Shown here in pieces: positions 5,761-8,831 of a stretch of DNA of 8,831 nt. How positions within the stretch are numbered: the stretch's first letter is position 1; every line of letters begins with the position of its first letter. A program made the translations under genes and the position numbers. Origin of the DNA: Desulfuromonadales bacterium (GTDB lineage Bacteria; Desulfobacterota; Desulfuromonadia; Desulfuromonadales; BM103); NCBI GenBank assembly GCA_029859485.1, contig JAOUDB010000081.1, forward strand, positions 1-8,831. The letters are read 5' to 3'. The notes beneath the pieces were generated by a model that was not told the origin of the DNA, did no database searches, and was given only the letters and a program-made list of their open reading frames with translations.

Positions 5761-6258
5761 ATGAGCACAACGGACCCTCACAACGAAGAACATGCAGACG
5801 GTATTGTCGAAGATCGAGAGAAAGCCCCACCGGTCTACTTTAACGTTCTCTTTTATGGGCTGATCATCTGGGGTGTCGCCTTCATGTCCTTCTACCTCCT
5901 CTCTGGTTGGAGCTCGGACGCTGAGCTCAAAGAGAAGATGGCGATTCACAAGGGAGAGCAACCGGTACAGCAAGAAGCCGCGGCACCGACGCCTGCCCCG
6001 GCAGCGGTTCAGGCTCCTGCTGAAGTTGTTGCCGCAGACGGCCAGACGCTCTTCAAGAAGCATTGTGCCGGCTGCCATGGTGCCAACGGCAAGGGAGCCT
6101 TCGGACCTGACCTGTCTGGCGAATACAAGTACGGCAAGACCACCATGGCAGTGCATGAAAGTATCGCCTACGGGCGCCCCAAGAACATGCCCGGGTTCGA
6201 GGAAAAGCTCTCCCCGGAAGAGATTGACGCGCTGACTGAGTTTATCCTTAGCCTTTAA
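5761..6258 (+). CDS. ccoP: Cytochrome cbb3 oxidase subunit III, short monoheme form
   Basis: A membrane-anchored cytochrome c of 165 residues that takes electrons from soluble donors and passes them to CcoO. The N-terminal part is a typical CcoP anchor: a soluble tail (1-24) with APPVYFNVLFYG leading into one helix (about 26-48). An Ala/Pro-rich linker (72-89) follows, then one cytochrome c domain with CAGCH (102-106), GAFGPDLSG (112-120) and NMPGF (M143, likely axial ligand). Standard CcoP is close to 300 residues with two heme domains; this one has a single domain and matches the gain of a domain in CcoO. ATG 5761 has AAGGA (5749-5753) 7 nt upstream. The gene is followed within 10 bp by the operon terminator. 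Confidence 0.93.
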   Translation: MSTTDPHNEEHADGIVEDREKAPPVYFNVLFYGLIIWGVAFMSFYLLSGWSSDAELKEKMAIHKGEQPVQQEAAAPTPAPAAVQAPAEVVAADGQTLFKKHCAGCHGANGKGAFGPDLSGEYKYGKTTMAVHESIAYGRPKNMPGFEEKLSPEEIDALTEFILSL

Positions 6259-6265
6259 AACTTAT

Positions 6266-6307
6266 AAGCGGCAGAGGGGAGATCTTCTGCCGCTTTTTGT
6301 TTTTTTT
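6266..6307 (+). terminator. Strong intrinsic terminator after ccoP
   Basis: A perfect 10-bp G+C-rich stem (AAGCGGCAGA, 6266-6275, with TCTGCCGCTT, 6286-6295) has a 10-nt loop. It is followed by an interrupted T run ending at 6307 (five T, one G, eight T). It lies eight bases past the ccoP stop and should separate most ccoNOQP transcription from ccoGHI. Confidence 0.93.
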
Positions 6308-6391
6308 CAGGACCGATTCCCCTAGTGAAGGACCCGCTCCTCGCTTTGCAACTCCGGGGACACCCCACGAGCCCCCGGGACAAGCCCCTCA

Positions 6392-7645
6392 ATGCCAGAA
6401 AAAACCAGCCACCAGACACAACCCAGACTGCTATCACCTTGGCGCCGCCGCTGCCAGTGGGCCGTGACCCTGTTATTGCTGCTGACCCCCTGGGTACAGA
6501 TCGCAGGCAACAGCTTGCTTCGTGTTGATATCCCGGGACTGACCCTCTATTTTTTCGGCCAGACGCTCCGCATTGAGGAGCTTTATTTAGTCTTGATTTT
6601 CAGCTTGGCGATGACTCTCGGCTTTCTTCTGATCACCATGTTGCTGGGCAGAGTCTGGTGCGGCTGGTTTTGCCCGCAAACAACCTTAACGGATCTGGCA
6701 GAATGGCTAGCAACCCGACTGGGCTTACATGGAAAGAAGGGGCAAAACGAAAAAGGTTTCGGCAAAAAACTTGCCCTGCACTCTTTCTACATGGCCCTGG
6801 CTTTCCTCGTTTCGTCGAACCTGCTCTGGTACTTTATCAAGCCACTGGATTTCTTTGCCAAACTGGCGACACTGGAGCTTCATTACGCCACCGGGATATG
6901 CCTGACAACTGTTGCAATGATCATCTATCTGGACCTGGCATTGATCCGACGCCTAATGTGCAGTGAATTCTGCCCCTACGGTCGCTTCCAGACAGTCCTC
7001 GCTGACAAGTCGACCCTGGCCCTGCACCTGCCAACGGCTGAACTGGCGCGTTGTATCAAATGCAATTCCTGCGTACGGGTCTGTCCTATGCAGATCGACA
7101 TTCGTGATGGCTACCAGGTCGAATGTATCAACTGCGGCCGCTGCCTTGACGCCTGCCGCCAGATCATGGCCAAGCGCAACCAACCGGGTCTGATCAGCTA
7201 TACCTTTGGCACCGAGGGCAAAGGCTTAAAAGCCCTCGTAAACCTGCGGACCCTGCTGTTAAGCATGGTCACTTTGGCGCTTGTGGCAGTACTCTTCTTC
7301 GCAGTCCATCAGCGTCCAGAGGCTTCGCTCAAGATAGCTGTCTCACATATGGCCTCAAGTCGGACGTTGAAAGATGGCAAACGCGCCACCTTTTTCAATG
7401 CCTGGGTCAACAATCGCAGCAACAACCCGGCAACCTATGATATCAGAGCAAGACAGGCAGAGAGTGGAACGGCATTGACTCTGAAGGGGCGGACCAGTCA
7501 ACTCAGTATGCAGGCAGGTGAGAACCTGCGTGTTGACTTTGTACTGGTAACAGCTGTTCCCAAAACCCGATTAGATGTAGAATTCATCCTCTTAGATCAA
7601 AACGGACAAGAAATGGCTGTCAGCCAGGCTTACATCGAGGAATAA
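6392..7645 (+). CDS. ccoG: Cbb3 oxidase assembly protein CcoG (RdxA/FixG family), polyferredoxin
   Basis: A 417-residue inner-membrane iron-sulfur protein. Work on the family shows CcoG acts as a cupric reductase that supplies Cu(I) for CcoN maturation. About five membrane helices are visible (roughly 22-40, 62-86, 129-148, 165-185, 284-305). Cysteine motifs are GRVWCGWFCPQT (C90, C94), CSEFCPYG (C190, C194) and two complete ferredoxin-type clusters: C221-C224-C227-C231-P and C245-C248-C251-C255. The C-terminal region (about 310-417) is the immunoglobulin-like domain of the family. It is somewhat shorter than many homologues (450-500). ATG 6392 is the only start codon in the open frame after the stop at 6326-6328. 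Its ribosome site is weak (GGGA, 6377-6380). It lies 84 bp past the ccoP terminator with no convincing promoter between. Confidence 0.95.
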   Translation: MPEKTSHQTQPRLLSPWRRRCQWAVTLLLLLTPWVQIAGNSLLRVDIPGLTLYFFGQTLRIEELYLVLIFSLAMTLGFLLITMLLGRVWCGWFCPQTTLTDLAEWLATRLGLHGKKGQNEKGFGKKLALHSFYMALAFLVSSNLLWYFIKPLDFFAKLATLELHYATGICLTTVAMIIYLDLALIRRLMCSEFCPYGRFQTVLADKSTLALHLPTAELARCIKCNSCVRVCPMQIDIRDGYQVECINCGRCLDACRQIMAKRNQPGLISYTFGTEGKGLKALVNLRTLLLSMVTLALVAVLFFAVHQRPEASLKIAVSHMASSRTLKDGKRATFFNAWVNNRSNNPATYDIRARQAESGTALTLKGRTSQLSMQAGENLRVDFVLVTAVPKTRLDVEFILLDQNGQEMAVSQAYIEE

Positions 7646-7653
7646 TCAGCGTA

Positions 7654-8106
7654 ATGACGACAAAGAAAAACTCCTACCCTCTCTTCATAATCCTCCTGAT
7701 CAGCTGTTTTCTCGGCTTTTCCGTCTGGTCGGCCATGCGGGCCATTGACGCGGGGCCAGAGGTCACCGACGCCGACTATTACAGCAAAGGCCTTAAGTAC
7801 AGCTCAACCGTACTGGAAAAAAGAGCCGCAGCGGCGCTTGGCTGGAAGGTTGAAACGCAACTGATCGGGCGCACCCTTGAATTTCGCTTGAGTGATAAAG
7901 AGGGAAAGCCCGTCGAAACAGCCAATGGCGATATTTTTCTCTTCCTGGCCGGGTCAACAGCGAGCAAACAGCTGCCCTTACAGGAGACTGAACCGGGGGT
8001 CTACATTTTTAACCTGACAGCCGGGATGACAGGTGAAATGAACGCACGACTTGAATTCGAGCACGAGGGCGCACGTATTAACAGACAACTGCTTCTCAAT
8101 CTGTAA
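7654..8106 (+). CDS. ccoH: Cbb3 oxidase assembly protein CcoH (FixH family)
   Basis: A 150-residue bitopic membrane protein needed for stable assembly of cbb3 oxidase in species where it has been tested. One membrane helix (about 8-28) is followed by the family signature DADYYSKGLKYSSTVLEK (39-56), with a conserved tyrosine pair, and then a beta-rich periplasmic domain (about 65-150). The TAA of ccoG is 8 bp upstream, and the nearest GAGG (7637-7640) lies inside the end of ccoG and about 13 nt from the ATG. Translation is therefore probably coupled to ccoG. The position between ccoG and ccoI is the standard ccoGHI order. Confidence 0.93.
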   Translation: MTTKKNSYPLFIILLISCFLGFSVWSAMRAIDAGPEVTDADYYSKGLKYSSTVLEKRAAAALGWKVETQLIGRTLEFRLSDKEGKPVETANGDIFLFLAGSTASKQLPLQETEPGVYIFNLTAGMTGEMNARLEFEHEGARINRQLLLNL

Positions 8107-8110
8107 ACTT

Positions 8111-8831
8111 ATGGTCACAACCGACACATGCATTCACTGCAAGCTGCCAATCCCTCAAGGAGACCTGGTCGTCGACGAAATTGACGGCAAAGAGCTGCAT
8201 TTTTGTTGTCACGGCTGCCAGGGTGTTTACAGGGTCATCAATGGCGCGGGCCTCGGCAAGTTTTACCAGCAGAGAGACTGGCCTCAGGAAGGCGTTCCGG
8301 AAGGGGTTTTTGATACAGTTTTCGATGAAGCCCTTCTCGCCGGACACGTCTTCACCCGCAACGAAACATCTGCAGAGATAGCCCTGATTATCGAGGGCAT
8401 TCGTTGTGCGTCCTGCGTCTGGCTGCTGGAAAAACTGATTTACAAGGTTCAGGGCGTTGAGACGATCAGGGTCAATTACGGAACCCATCGCGCGCAAATC
8501 AAGTTTAACCCCAAAGAAACAACGCCGAAAGAAATTTTCACCAACATCAGCCGTCTTGGCTACCTGCCCCACCCCTACACGTCTGGTGCTGCGCAGCGGG
8601 CGGCCGCAAAAGAACAGCGCTCACTCCTGATCCGCTTCGGCACAGCCGCCTTCCTCTCTATGCAGGTTATGGGATTCTCTTTCGCTCTCTACGGTGGCTA
8701 CTTCCACGGCATCGACCCATCAATCCGTGAGACGATTCAATACTTTGCCGCAGCGGTCGCCACGCCCGTTGTCTTCTACTCCGGCTGGCCGTTTTTTTCC
8801 GGCGCCTGGCGTAGTATCAGGAACAAAGCAC
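8111..8831 (+). CDS. ccoI: Copper-transporting P-type ATPase CcoI/CopA2, N-terminal part, cut by window edge
   Basis: The first 240 residues of a P1B-type heavy-metal ATPase that exports copper for cbb3 assembly; no stop occurs before the right edge. The N terminus carries the cysteine-rich domain typical of CcoI: CIHC (C7, C10) and FCCHGC (C32, C33, C36). Then comes a heavy-metal-associated domain with GIRCASCVWLLE (95-106; C99, C102), and the first membrane helices (about 174-198 and 207-226). The catalytic parts (CPC helix, DKTGT, ATP-binding loop) would lie beyond the window and cannot be checked. The CcoI-type N terminus and the location behind ccoH favour CcoI over a general copper exporter. 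ATG 8111 is four bases after the ccoH stop with no Shine-Dalgarno, so translational coupling is likely. Confidence 0.93.
   Translation, partial: MVTTDTCIHCKLPIPQGDLVVDEIDGKELHFCCHGCQGVYRVINGAGLGKFYQQRDWPQEGVPEGVFDTVFDEALLAGHVFTRNETSAEIALIIEGIRCASCVWLLEKLIYKVQGVETIRVNYGTHRAQIKFNPKETTPKEIFTNISRLGYLPHPYTSGAAQRAAAKEQRSLLIRFGTAAFLSMQVMGFSFALYGGYFHGIDPSIRETIQYFAAAVATPVVFYSGWPFFSGAWRSIRNKA

Noticed and set aside
8096..8572. Minus-strand open frame opposite the start of ccoI
   Set aside because: The plus strand carries the CcoI metal-binding motifs in a continuous frame to the window edge; the minus-strand product resembles nothing.
1..8831. CRISPR arrays, insertion sequences, tRNA or rRNA genes, prophage or defence genes
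   Set aside because: No repeat-spacer pattern, transposase-like ORF, terminal inverted repeats or structural RNA signature was seen; the window is densely filled by ordinary respiratory genes.

Overview
The window carries most of a cytochrome cbb3 oxidase locus on the plus strand and three genes on the minus strand. The organism looks like a Gram-negative, respiring proteobacterium. The paired cco structural and assembly genes, a probable sigma-54 (-24/-12) promoter and a HAMP-type NtrB-like kinase fit a Desulfuromonas/Geobacter-like deltaproteobacterium. That placement is inference from gene style, not from any marker gene in the window.

Left part, minus strand, read from right to left: a membrane sensor histidine kinase (1553-3049), a trans-prenyl diphosphate synthase that probably makes the quinone side chain (474-1442), and a 78-residue protein of unknown function (69-305). 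The synthase has its own sigma-70-like promoter. The small gene is preceded by a near-consensus sigma-54 promoter. At the extreme left edge an extended -10 element points out of the window.

Middle: a 230-bp divergent region (3050-3279) separates the kinase from ccoN. It holds a consensus sigma-70 promoter for ccoN, and a weaker candidate kinase promoter whose -35 box overlaps that of ccoN on the opposite strand.

Right part, plus strand: ccoN, ccoO, a 46-codon ccoQ and ccoP, closed by a strong intrinsic terminator at 6266-6307. These are followed by the assembly genes ccoG, ccoH and ccoI, the last cut by the right edge. CcoN is the heme-copper catalytic subunit; CcoO and CcoP are membrane-anchored cytochromes c that feed it electrons. 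CcoG, CcoH and CcoI reduce copper, stabilise assembly and transport copper for the active site.

The most notable point is how the c-type hemes are divided. CcoO has two CXXCH sites because it carries an extra C-terminal cytochrome c domain, while CcoP is short with only one. The canonical enzyme has one in CcoO and two in CcoP. The total of three is kept. No wholly new system is evident; this is a recognisable cbb3 locus with an altered subunit layout and some unexamined regulatory structure.
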